A DNA stretch of 64,000 nt from Mya arenaria (Eukaryota; Mollusca; Bivalvia; Myida; Myidae), in NCBI RefSeq assembly GCF_026914265.1, contig NC_069127.1, forward strand, positions 65,003,580-65,067,579. Direction: 5' to 3'. Position 1 is the first letter of the stretch; every line of letters begins with the position of its first letter. Below the pieces are notes generated by a model. That model had not been told where the DNA came from. It ran no database searches and was given only the letters and a program-made list of their open reading frames with translations. The translations under genes and the position numbers were made by a program. Positions 24,926-36,528 of this stretch are shown here, in pieces.

Positions 24926-27716
24926 CTCACCACATGAATTGCATTAGAATCTTATCTAACAGTGATCCATGCATGTTTCGCCAAAACTTTTCAATCCTTA
25001 CACTGAAAAGCGTCAGTATAGTCGAGCCCGCTGTCTCTGTGACAGTTCGTGTTCAACATTTACATGATATTCATTTCCATTGTGAAACTTATCCCTTGGG
25101 AACAATATTAACATCTTTAAGCATACATGCCTGGATTAGTTTAAAAAAATGACCATATTATGCATACTTACTGCATGAAAATATGCAATGACATACATTT
25201 CATATCAACTCGTGTATCTGTATTTCCCTTTCAACTACTTCGAAATAACAAACGTTCCAACCCTAAAATGTTAAAAAATATTCTACATACATTACTTTTA
25301 TCTTACACTGTATGTAAGTTCTATATGTATATACCACACCTAATAAAATTGAAGCCTGTCAACTCGTACGTTGTTGTAAAACATATGAACCCCCACCTTT
25401 CAACTTCCCTGTGTGTTCCTATCAATTTGTTTCTGAAATTCCTGTCATCATTGAAATAAATTGTTTACTCTCTCGGGGCCACCGTTCCTCAGCGCTTTCA
25501 GCGCTTTGATTAAGATCTGTCCCGTTCCTCAACGCCGTAGCGAATCGTAGAAATCCCGTCCAATCGTATATACTAATTTGTATTAGCTCGATTGTGACGA
25601 AAGCTGATAGTCTATAGAATCACTCTCGAGTCCGTTTCGTGGGCAGATACCAGTATTGTGCCCTTTTTGAGAGGTCAAGAGAAAATACCTTCTTGGGTGA
25701 GAGGCGGACACTTATACCATTTGACCACTCTCAAGCCTCAATCGTACAGAAGCGTCATCAAAATCGTCTCGTCACCAAATCACAATTATCAATGATTTCC
25801 CAAGAATGGAAAATCAAATGGATGTCAAATTATGCTCGATTCTTATATTGTAAACTACACATCGATTGTGCTACATTTTGATTTTTTGTCGCATATCGAA
25901 GCAACGACCAAACAGTTTTGAACATGGAATACTTGCCGTGGCTCTTTCCCATTTATCAGGACTTTCCAGACTCTCTCAGATTCATGTCTTTACGACTATA
26001 CACGTAATCTTAGCCAAAGTAATAATTGTACAAATATGGCTTTAGAGACATCATAGGCCATAGTTCGTACTACTATAAGTTGTATAACTGTTGTTATATA
26101 TTGATGGTGTTGAACAACTATGATAAGCTCCCCTGATATAGATTAATTGTTTCTAAATCTGCATTTGATGGGTCACTTCTTTAGAGCCGCTTTGTACGAT
26201 ATCAGTTATATGCTGTATCAACGGCCCGTTGTATGTAGTTCAACTACGATTATAAAATAACGTAAAATGTCGTCTATTCATACTAAGACACATTATTCAT
26301 ACCCTGAGAACTTATCATCGTAAACAGTAAAATGCATAAAACATGCTGCACATTTTGATAACGTTATGTTCAAGATAATTGTAGGCTATAGAATAAACAC
26401 AGTCTGAAAGAAATACTTAACCATATGATTTAATAGCATTTCTATAGATTGGTATCTTAGGAAGGGATTTATTTATCACATAAACGGCTTATAAATACAA
26501 ATAGATGCAATATTTTAAGCAACCAATCAAATCAGTTGCAGCCATATGTTCTTTTTCAAATTCAAACGAGTTTAATGTATGTAAAATACGTTCTAACAAA
26601 TGGAAAGGGAAGAAACCTGCAAATTCATAAACTGTATTCCATTGAATGACAGTTTCTCCCCTTTGCTTAAAACATACACAAGCTGGGAAGTCGTGGTTCA
26701 ATGTTTAGGCCTTATATCTTTAAAAAAGATATTAGGGTAATGTAATGTCATGAAATTCATTACTTACAGTTAGCTCTTAATTCGATTGCATTATGCTGTT
26801 TTATGCGTGAAAGAGAACCCGTGTACAGACGACCTTCAGACGGATTCAGGAGTCAATGTTAGAGGCAGGTGCACTTAAAGCTCGCACGCTGGCCCGTTTT
26901 CCATGAATCTGTAAAGAGGCCGAAACATGTCAAGTGGGTTTTAGGGGTCCTTCTTCAGGAACAATGTTGCTTATCTATTATTTAATGGTGCGTTTGTGTG
27001 TATATACATGTAATGCATAACATATATATAAAAATATTGACATAAACATTTCAGTAGGCGCTTGGGATTCCGCCAGTGCAGGCGATGCCTATCAATTTTG
27101 CTATTGTTTTTTTCCAAAATAATCGGCGTTCTCTAAGATGACTACTCTAGTTTATAATGTTTTCGAAACTTAATATTTGGTCGCACCGAATGCAAGCCTC
27201 TTTTAAGAAATTCTTTGAATTGATGTGTCAATTATGTACTGAATTTCGGTTGTTTTGAAATAAGGATATGAACAAACATTATCATGTAGGATACTCTTTT
27301 GTAGGAAATTATTGTCCATGATATATTTTCTTAGTTATACTATCAATTCATAGCAAACGTTCTATAAAACGAATCCTTCGATAGCACAAAACACATGCCT
27401 TCTGTAGATTTCATATCTTAACTGCATTTTTAAATAAAATCAATTGTAAATTAATAGTAACGATAAGGTCGGGTTGTGTCCTTCGGATATGAGCGAAATA
27501 ACCAATGACTATATAGATAGCTATATATTGATAAACTTTAATTATAATGAAAACTTTATTGTTTACCACGACGGTGACCATATTAAATTGATACGATTTT
27601 AAAGTAAATAAAACTTAGGTACTTATGTGGTAAAGACGTCAAAAAATTACTTATGAGCATAATTTCTTTTATACAATCCAATCACTGCTTGGGTTGAGCT
27701 CTGAGTGTTTCTCCCA

Positions 27717-27777
<61 letters not shown>

Positions 27778-30076
27778 CATGTGTTTATGATGCTACCTAA
27801 TGCGGATGCTAAGCTATCATTGTCTTTCAGAAATCTTACCAGATTACCGTCAGTATTCTTGAACTTATTAGTTGAATATTTACCCTCGAATTCATTCAGT
27901 TTTGACTCATCTTTTTAACATATCATCTTCAATTCAGTCTTTGAACATGAAAAATAAATTGCCAAAACATCTCAAGTTTATGAAAAAGCATAAGAGAATA
28001 AGTTTCAAGTGTAAATAAATATGTTATTATTAAAATACTGCAAACTTAAAAAACGAAGCAGAATCGGACAAAACTCAATATTTAGTATACAAAACACAAT
28101 CACTTCCATCATATGATCGTTTAAATTCGTGTTAATATTCAGAACAATTATTGTTTTATTTTCTTTTGGAATCTCATAATTGGTCTTTATTTTTTTTAAC
28201 ATCCTTTTCAGTGAGCACTTTAGTTTAAAATTAGCTCACCCGCATGTTTTGCATAATACACTATACAAAATGTGTAGGGTAAAGGGCTTTGCATTGGTTG
28301 TTGTTAAATCACACTATGTGGTTGTTCGCGTTGTTCATTATTCGTTCTTTTACCGTTTATCACTATAGAGTGCAAGTATCAGACATAGGTGCATCACTGT
28401 TGCACAGTCAGTATTATAACAGAGATACATTTGTGCGAACCCGGATCATGGGTGTTAAGAGGGGTTTTATCAGAATCCTTCTCGCGCTGTTATTGGTTAT
28501 GAAAAATAATGATTAATCTTTTTTCCTGTCACGGATGTTATCTTAATGCATAACATAAAATTATAAGCCACAAAACGGTATTCTAATACCATTTGATAAA
28601 TGTAACAACCTTTCGCTATTTCAGCATCATGAAACAAACAACAACAACAAAACAACACATTTTGATAAATTTCACAATTAAGATATCAAATATAACATGG
28701 AGCGGGATAAAATGAATGAAATGAAGTTCAACTTATATTGCTGGACACGAACTTTTAACAGTAATCACACATATGTGAACCAGTCCACTTCTGCTTAACT
28801 CCTCAACTTTAAAAAAGCACCTGTTCCTCTTACTTGGTAAATATCTAAATGTTTATCAAAACTTTTATTAAAATATGCTACATTTGATTCCACTATGAGT
28901 CATTTATGTCATCTTAATGTCGTGCATTTTTTAATACTTTTTAACTTAATACTGTTTGTGATTGCTGTATCAATATTTCCAATGCCAAGTTGGGCATCCT
29001 TTCTTCTTCTTCATTGCCAAAACAATCTATAAGCGCTTTTAGTATTTTTTAAAAGAACCGATCCCGAAGGATCTTCTACACCCATAATAGTTCAAATGCA
29101 AATGATATCATGAGACCAGCTCAGAGCATCATGCGGTCGATACGACAGCGGAATATTTTCCAATTACTGTCATGACTGGAGAATCGATACACCGATACTG
29201 GAAAAGCCATGACATGCCTTCACCATGAAGTCAATGATTTAAATAAATCATTGTTGTGGCTGCTTAATGCGATGGATGAAGATCAATAGAGTGATGTTTT
29301 AAACTGTAACATATTGAAAAATAAGACGGATTATACACGTAAGTATTTGATTTTGACTTCATTATTAGTTTGATTAATTTCCCTTACATTGTATTGCATA
29401 TTGTTTTGTTAGGATTGTAGAGTGTATGAACATACACTCACTCGAAATTTGAAAACAATACATCGCTTATATTGAAATACTATCACTTCTTAATAGATTA
29501 TATAATACGTTAAATCCACCTCAAAAGTGGGGGCATATAGATGTGTGTGTAGTTTTTGCCGGACTGTTTGTACGTCCAGATGAGCAGGTATCACGTACAA
29601 GATGATTTTAAAGAATGATTTGTATCTCCTTGTTTATCTCTACGTGGAGAATAATAAAATTAGGTGTGCAGCAAATGACCATTCACAGTTCCGATTGCCG
29701 TGCCCATGGCAAGAATATACCCTTCGAAATGGTACAGACACATTGGGAATTTGCGTCACAATGGACACAATTCTAGTCTTTTTTACAATCTTTCCATCGG
29801 TGACCGTTTTTATACAAAGTAAAAAGTAATCTTAAAAGATCGAGATCGTATATAATGTTTGGTGTCAGCACCGTAGTTACAATCACTTACCCGATTTTAG
29901 CTTTCACCTATGTAATTACCCAAACAGGCCAGCAATGAAGCTCTCCCTAAAGAAGACATGGTTGTGCAGGATGCTACAAGACCTAAGCCCCATAACAGCA
30001 GGTTCTTCAAGAGGTATTGTGTGTAACGGCATTACAAATTATGGCCACATCGACCGTCTACCCTTGGGCTGCAAAA
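24926..30076. other. No gene recognised
   Basis: Five kilobases of AT-rich DNA with only short, compositionally ordinary ORFs and the TA microsatellite. The ORF at 25639-25881 (80 codons) has no recognisable features. Confidence 0.5.
27717..27774. repeat. (TA)n microsatellite
   Basis: Uninterrupted TA dinucleotides, about 28 units. Confidence 0.97.
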
Positions 30077-30660
30077 TTGCATGGTAAATAATGTGCATAC
30101 TGCAAAACATGGTGCGTACACTGCAATACATAGTGTGCTTACCGCAATACATAGTGTGCATACTGCAATACATGGTGTGCATACTGCAATTCATGGTGTG
30201 CATACTGCAATACATAGTGTGTATACAGCAATACATAATTTGCATACTGCAATACATGGTGTGCATACTGCAATACATAGTGTGCATACTGCAATACATG
30301 GTGTGCATACTGCAAAACATGGTGTGCATACTGCAATTCATGGTGTGCATACTGCAATTCATGGTGTGCATACTGCAAAACATACTGTGCATACTGCAAT
30401 ACATGGTGTGTAAACTGCAATACATGGTGTACATACTGTAATACAAGGTGTGTATACTGCAATACATGGTGTGTATACTGCAATACATGGTGTGCATACT
30501 GCAAAACATGTTGTGCATACTGCAATACATGGTGTGCATACTGCAATACATGGTGTGCATACCGCAATACATGGTGCAAATCCTGCGATAATGATGTGCA
30601 TACTGTAATACATGGTGATACAGCCATGCACTGCAATACATGGTGTATATACGGTGCACA
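30077..30660. repeat. 21-bp minisatellite, about 27 copies
   Basis: The unit is CATACTGCAATACATGGTGTG with scattered substitutions. Because 21 is a multiple of three and the unit lacks stops in most frames, long ORFs appear in five frames (up to 206 codons). They are products of the repeat, not genes. Confidence 0.93.
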
Positions 30661-31690
30661 TAATAGAATCATTGTGTACAATGCTGGAAAACTAGTGAAA
30701 CTTGGCACATTGATTCACATGTCACACGCTTTACAAACAGTAATGAGACTTGTTACAGTTTTCCCCTGGCCACGTGCAGTGCAAAAAGTGTCTTGGCACA
30801 ATGCCCAATATGTCACACGTGGTAGAAAATGTTTGGACTTTAGTAACAAGCTTTAGTGCTTTCACTTCGAAGCTTCGTAAACTTAGAAGTTACGTGTGTA
30901 CAATGTACAACACATGCTCCCTTTTTGTATAGTATATGACATTTTTGAACAATCAGAATTAAAAGGAAATCTCTACTTTAATCACCTCAGATTCTTAAAC
31001 ATAAGCTCAAAATGTAATATGTGATATACTATAATACCAAGTTTGTGTAACGGTGAATGATGAAATCCACGGCATTGGTCGAGCAATCGTTCATACTAAA
31101 CTTAAAGGTGACAACTCGAAAACGGTCTTGTCAATAGATTGAGCACACGTGATTTTTGTTTCTTTAAATCATTTATACATTAAAATAGAAACAGTTTTGT
31201 ACGTTTCTGGAGAATGCTTTTGTTATATTATTGGAATCGTCATAAATGCAGAAGCTTCATTTTTCCCTTGAAGGAAGCTATTTCCATTTATAAATCATTG
31301 TTACGGCGGGTTTGATCGATACATTTCCGTGATACACGATACTCTATTATAGAAATAGTATTACGTAGCCAAATGAAAAATAATTACTCACAAGGCAGAT
31401 TTCCATCACGAATCACATACATTAACCGTTCCGTTGTTTGACTGACTGTGAACCTAAATTATTTCAACTTATTTAACTTGTTTATTACACGTAGTTTACC
31501 TCTATAAAACATCAACTATACTAAATAGTTTGAGGAATGTTAATTAATAAAAAATATATCTATATTTCTTAAATCAGAATTGGTCAAAGTTTAAGTTGAA
31601 TATTATTCCTAAAATGTATTTATGCACTGGCGAAAATGTTGTATTGCTATCGACAATCAGTGCAACAATCAACTTTGACTTTTATTTCAG
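30661..31690. other. Upstream of the membrane-protein gene
   Basis: No clear first exon was identified. The segment just before 31691 ends in an acceptor-like sequence, so the 5' UTR exon may lie here or beyond the 21-bp array. Confidence 0.4.
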
Positions 31691-31802
31691 CTTTGTCTTT
31701 GCTGCTATTGGTGCCTTGGAAACTGGAAAGTGGCTGATCTTGTGCCTTTACAATTCTTCAACGTTCTTATTTGCAACTCAACTAAGCACATTTGGTGAGG
31801 AG

Positions 31803-32073
31803 ATGCCAGATTCACCAGACCTCTCAATGCCTTGCTCTAACTCTCATTTAATCGATGAGTTGACGAATCGTATGCAGATGTTGGAAGTCGCATTTAAGGA
31901 GCAAGTATTCGCAAGGGAGACTATTGCTCGCGGAATTATAGACCAGTCTGATGTGTACGTTTCAATGGACAAAAAGCTGGAAGAGTTTCTAGCGAAAATG
32001 GACAACATAAGTACACAGTACGCTGAGCTGGAATCAAAATATAAACATTTGGAGGGCAGGATTTATTCTGACG
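31803..32073 (+). CDS. Membrane-protein gene exon A (coiled coil)
   Basis: The exon probably begins at 31691 after TTTATTTCAG, with coding from the ATG at 31803. It ends in phase 1 at GACG|GTATGC. It encodes a Glu/Lys-rich coiled coil, for example KKLEEFLAKMDNIS. Confidence 0.6.
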
Positions 32074-34837
32074 GTATGCATTATCATTTGAAACTACATA
32101 GGTTATTTGAAGACACATTCGGATTTTTTGTTTTATAGATAAACACCATATATGCATGCACTACATTTTCCTTAATGATTTTCGATGAAATAAGTAGTTT
32201 TATCAGTGTTTTAACAACAGTGGAAATATTACTTTTGAAATCATTGTAGTCTTTTACCATTCATCAAAACAAAACACGTCTCTATGAACCAAAAAATGTT
32301 GCCAAACAAATAGTCTGAATTTCAAAAAAGGTTGCATAAGTTTATATGAAGATATATTTCGTAATTAGCAACTTATCGTTTATTAGAAAAATGGTATTCC
32401 CGTTTTTCAAACGTTGTCTTAAACTTTGAAGCTGAATGTTTGAACATTTGCATTCATCCAAAACTACAAAACGAAATGAACTGTTCGAACATATATACGA
32501 TGTTTTCTCCCACCTTAGATAAGTAGATCCAATAATTTAACCATGCTTGAAATTCTTATCTTGCCCACCGGCGAAGATAAAATGCCCGTATGGAACTGCT
32601 TTTTAATGGTCACCACATTGTTATAACCCCCCTTTGTCTTTAGCATCACGGAAATATTGTCTTGTGGCAATATTTAGAACGCTAATTAATTATTTCTCGC
32701 TTCAAATGTCACCATTAAAAAGTTTTCATGCACATTTTAAGAAATAATGCTTCACTCTCCTTGAACTATTTAAAGACCGTTTTGACTATTAACATAATCT
32801 GAATCACTACGCGCATTTCCATGCCAACCACGAATTATTTCATATTCATACCCATTTATTATCACTAAGCACAAACGAGTTCCAGCAACAAATACAATTT
32901 TACTTAATTTTGTTAAACTGAGGTGGGAGAAAAAGCATCTATCATAGCCGCTCGTGTAAGATAGGTTCATTCCGACCCTCGCGCAGGGTGTTTTGCGGAA
33001 AATCAGTAAACCTCGTTTCCGCAAAACACCCTACGCTCGGGTCGGAATGAACCTTAAACACTCGGCCATGGAACATACTTATAATCTCATCTTTCAAATA
33101 ACAAAATGTTGTCTTCGTTATACGTAATACGTACCTTCCGGAAAACTTGCTAATTCTTGTGTTTTCCTCGCCTGGCTATTGATCATAAAATAAAATATCA
33201 CTTTGTATTTCTTTCAGAGGTTCTCGGAGTAGTGATGGTGTTGATCGTGACGGTACAACTGTTCTGTAGTTTCCGAAGACCTATACTTAAATCATTGGAG
33301 AGTGTTTCGCAAGTTCAAACGCACTTGTCCAAATTTATGAACAAGGCGAAACCTGAAAGAAAGGTACGGAACTTTACATAATATTTCTTTATTTTCAAAT
33401 AAATCTGTATCATTGTCATTGTTGAAGATCCATGCCATAATGTCGCACAGCCGCAGCAAGGGTGTTTATAGTGTTGCACGTATCATAACTGTTAGCAATA
33501 ACTTAAGTCAGCTCCAAATTATTGCATTCATACCTTTGTTTCAAAGTATTTATTAAGCAACGAATGTGATGGAAGTCATATTAACTTCTGCTTAGACTTT
33601 CTCAGTGGCAAGAGAGTGTAGGCAAGTGTTTTGAGAAAATACACTAGTCCAACTTGGTTTCCGCTAACCAAACTTAAATGCGCCAATACCATGTATATTT
33701 ATTTCAAGAATGCATTTGTAACTGAATCAATGTCCTTGTTTCTCATACATATTATTTTAGAAATGTTACTCGAAAATGGATATATACATGTGATTTATTT
33801 GAACTGAGTATGTATGTCATAAATATAGCTATTGCATTTTGGCAAACTTTACTTGGTGAAGATACATTTATAAAATGACGTGTCGTTCTTTCAGGTATCG
33901 TCCAATCCAGGCACACCAAAACATTCACTTGGACTCAGAAACGAAATGTGCGTTATTTGCTTTCAAAGGGATAACACAAATGGATTAATTAGCAAACTAA
34001 TGGATTCGATGCTCCGACACCTCGAAGGAGTAAAGTTGTCCGCAAAACCATTTTATGCAGTGTTTGCAGTAGATGACATTCGGACGATGCCGCATGTTAA
34101 ATTGTATGTGGTTTTGGTGGACCTGGAAACAAGAGGGCTTTATATCAACGGATCTGAGAAAGATCTCGTGTTGATGGCTTTGAAGTTTATCAAGTCTATT
34201 GGAGGTAAAATACACTTATAATCGCATAGCATAAGCTATCTATATTTAAAACTGGGTTATAGAAATTATCTGATATTTACGAGTATGCTGTTTTGTGTAT
34301 TAGTTAGATGACATGAAGTAAATCTTGGCCGTTAAGAATTTGCGGAGAGAGCGTAGCGAACGAGCCTTTCTAAATCATAAGGAAATGACTTTAGATCATC
34401 TAAGTGACTTAAAATATAACCTCATGTGCTGATACATTGAATCTGACACAGGGAGTGTGTATCGGATGAGGCAGTAGTCGGACCGAAAAGCCCGCGCGCA
34501 AGTTTTAATTTCTTATGATTAAGTCCACTACTTGCCAAATTGCCTATCGGCAATTTCATTGACTGAATCTGTAGGTTGTTTTCTAGTTGTGCTTGTTCAT
34601 TTTTGTATTTCAGCTCAATGTGTCGTTATCATTTCAAACGACGAAGGCTCAAGACATTTGACTGCTCATAGTGTTTACAATTCTTCAATTCGTATGACTA
34701 AAACCAACGACTCCCTCCAAGAGCTGGCATCAGATGGAAAATTGTATAGCATGTGGCAGGAAATGACTTCACATCAACTGAGTCACTTGCGACGATTGGT
34801 TAAGACGGTCTTAAACGCAAAGTTGGTGTTAAAATAG
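31803..34837 (+). CDS. Coiled-coil, single-pass membrane protein with unnamed C-terminal domain
   Basis: Four plus-strand exons join with GT-AG junctions and consistent phases (1, 0, 1), giving about 316 residues from the ATG at 31803. An Asp/Glu/Lys-rich coiled coil (about 18-88) is followed by one hydrophobic segment (about 92-109, VLGVVMVLIVTVQLFCSF). A basic linker comes next, then an alpha/beta domain of about 175 residues. That domain has hydrophobic strands such as KLYVVLVDL and CVVIISNDEG, and its C-terminal half is helical. I do not recognise it; the alternation of strands and helices suggests a Rossmann-like fold, which is an inference. There is no signal peptide, so the membrane topology is open. 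An alternative start at 31596 would add 69 residues with a second hydrophobic stretch, but an acceptor-like TTTATTTCAG at 31681-31690 argues for an upstream intron instead. A poly(A) signal lies at 35438-35443. Confidence 0.65.
32963..33054. repeat. Near-perfect inverted repeat (hairpin), 38-bp arms
   Basis: Arms 32963-33000 and 33017-33054 are complementary at 35 of 38 positions around a 16-base loop. The hairpin lies in the intron before exon B of the membrane-protein gene and ends 163 bases upstream of it. It could be a fold-back element or an intronic hairpin RNA. Confidence 0.85.
33218..33363 (+). CDS. Membrane-protein gene exon B (transmembrane helix)
   Basis: The acceptor is TTTCTTTCAG and the donor GAAAG|GTACGG, leaving phase 0. 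The exon encodes the hydrophobic segment followed by a basic juxtamembrane helix (CSFRRPILKSLE). Confidence 0.65.
33895..34204 (+). CDS. Membrane-protein gene exon C (alpha/beta domain, first part)
   Basis: The acceptor is GTTCTTTCAG and the donor GGAG|GTAAAA (phase 1). The 103 codons include strand-like segments MCVICF, FYAVFAV and KLYVVLVDL. Confidence 0.68.
34614..34837 (+). CDS. Membrane-protein gene exon D (C-terminus)
   Basis: The acceptor is TTTGTATTTCAG; phase 1 continues and the exon ends at a TAG. It encodes AQCVVIISNDEGSRHLTAHS and a helical C-terminus. Confidence 0.68.
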
Positions 34838-36219
34838 ATTTGTGACTGTTATGATTACCAGAAGCTGTTGCCATGACTGGAATGCTTTTGGTGTTGACGA
34901 GGTGAAATTTATTGCATTTGTTTTATCAAAATAACAACTTGTCTTTTCATTATATGCCTCTAAAGATTATAAAAGGAATTCTGTACTTTTCGGAAACGCA
35001 CGCCAAATTGTACGTAAGATTGTTTAGAAAGTGAAGTCATTGATATTGCGTGCGCTGATGTTTGATTTGGATAGCAAAAAGGGCCAACAATTCAAAATAG
35101 TTAACAATATCCAAAATCATATTATTTTAATATTACTTGTAAATCTCTATATATAAACGGAAAGAACATAATAATGTGTATTATCAGAATCAAATATGAT
35201 GCATGCCTTACACGCTTTTTGTGCTGCTGGTCGGTTCTCCAAATGTAGCCCTGGCTCATAAGCTCAACTCGGCTAAATGCAACTCAAGTGTATTGCTATA
35301 TTGTCTGACACAAGTGGTAAAGCTCTTTTTAGTGTAAACGTAACATATTTTCTATGTTTTATTATAAAATATATATCAAACAAAGTATAAACATTTGATT
35401 TTGGCTGTTAATGTATATTATGTAAAGTGATTTTGTTAATAAACAAAATTGTTTATCTTATATTTTCATGTATGTTTTATCAAGGCATTATAATTTATAA
35501 TGCAAGAAAAGGTAAATGTACACGGATTGTTCAAATATATCACGAATATGTACATACATCTTAAATAGGCAAAACACCTGCATCACATATTCGAAATACT
35601 CGACTAGAAACACTATTTGGCTTGTACATAAAGACATGCTTAATATAAAATAAGCGATAAATGCATAATAATGCAAAAAGCCCTACATGTTGGAACTCAT
35701 TTAACATAGATGCCATATGTGTTGTTTTTCGACAAATTATGCAAAAAAATACATATACATATATATATAAACATTATATACCAATGCAAGGGAGCAACTT
35801 CCTCTTACTCTAAATTGGATAATAAAGAAAATCAAAAGCATAAATATAATCAAAAAGGAAACAAAAATAAAGTATAATACTGGTAATAAGTTTATCTGCA
35901 GTAAGTATGAGTATTTTAAACTGATTTTGCATCTTAAAATGCGATAGAGACAAAGCTGGCATTATGCTTTATCCTGTATAATATTTAGAACACCAATAAC
36001 AAGGGTTAAAAGCAAGTGAGGATTAATTAGTAAAATAGCATACATAAACATGTCTTTGGTCAGCTGAATAGCGTTTATATGTTTACAACTTTGGTCGTCA
36101 TATACAGGCTGGAATTCTTACACTGTACACCACCTTTTATCACAAGATTTAAGACGTGAAATATGATACAATCATCACAAACTACTGAGTAAAGCACATT
36201 GTGTTTCATATTGCCACGT
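34838..36219. other. 3' regions of two convergent genes
   Basis: The spacer between the membrane-protein stop and the ADAM10-like stop. It holds 3' UTR sequence of both and no ORF of note. Confidence 0.5.
35438..35443 (+). terminator. Candidate poly(A) signal AATAAA of the membrane-protein gene
   Basis: A canonical AATAAA lies about 600 bases past the stop codon on the same strand. It is placed by motif only. Confidence 0.35.
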
Positions 36220-36528
36220 TCACGGTTCGAACACGTTATCTGACTCTTGGCTTAGTCTTTCTAATTCTTGATCAACGAGACTGTTTTGTCTCGAAAATAA
36301 TGAGTTTCTAATTGATTTCCTCATATCAGTCACTGACAGTCTGACTGACTCGGCCATATGTCCTACTGAATGTCTTACATTGGTGACCGACTCACGGACA
36401 GATCTGTGTGAAGTTTTGACTTTATGGTGTAGGTGTCTGCCCTTGGTGTGGACTGTAAAACACTTCACAAAAGCAATGGTCAACAGGATACCAGTCACAG
36501 TTGCCAGTGTGAAGACACCACCTTTACT
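36220..36528 (-). CDS. ADAM10-like: ADAM10-like exon 18 (membrane helix and cytoplasmic tail)
   Basis: The acceptor is TTTGATTTCAG, phase 0, and the exon ends in TGA at 36222-36220. The helix [17 protein letters not shown] is followed by KCFTVHT, like ADAM10 FIKICSVHT. The tail repeats a roughly ten-residue theme ([27 protein letters not shown]) and lacks the Pro-rich SH3 ligands of vertebrate ADAM10. Confidence 0.85.
   Translation of the reverse strand, partial: SKGGVFTLATVTGILLTIAFVKCFTVHTKGRHLHHKVKTSHRSVRESVTNVRHSVGHMAESVRLSVTDMRKSIRNSLFSRQNSLVDQELERLSQESDNVFEP

Noticed and set aside
30039-30708. Long ORFs on both strands
   Set aside because: Produced by a 21-bp unit that lacks stops in five frames; no start context, splice or family support.
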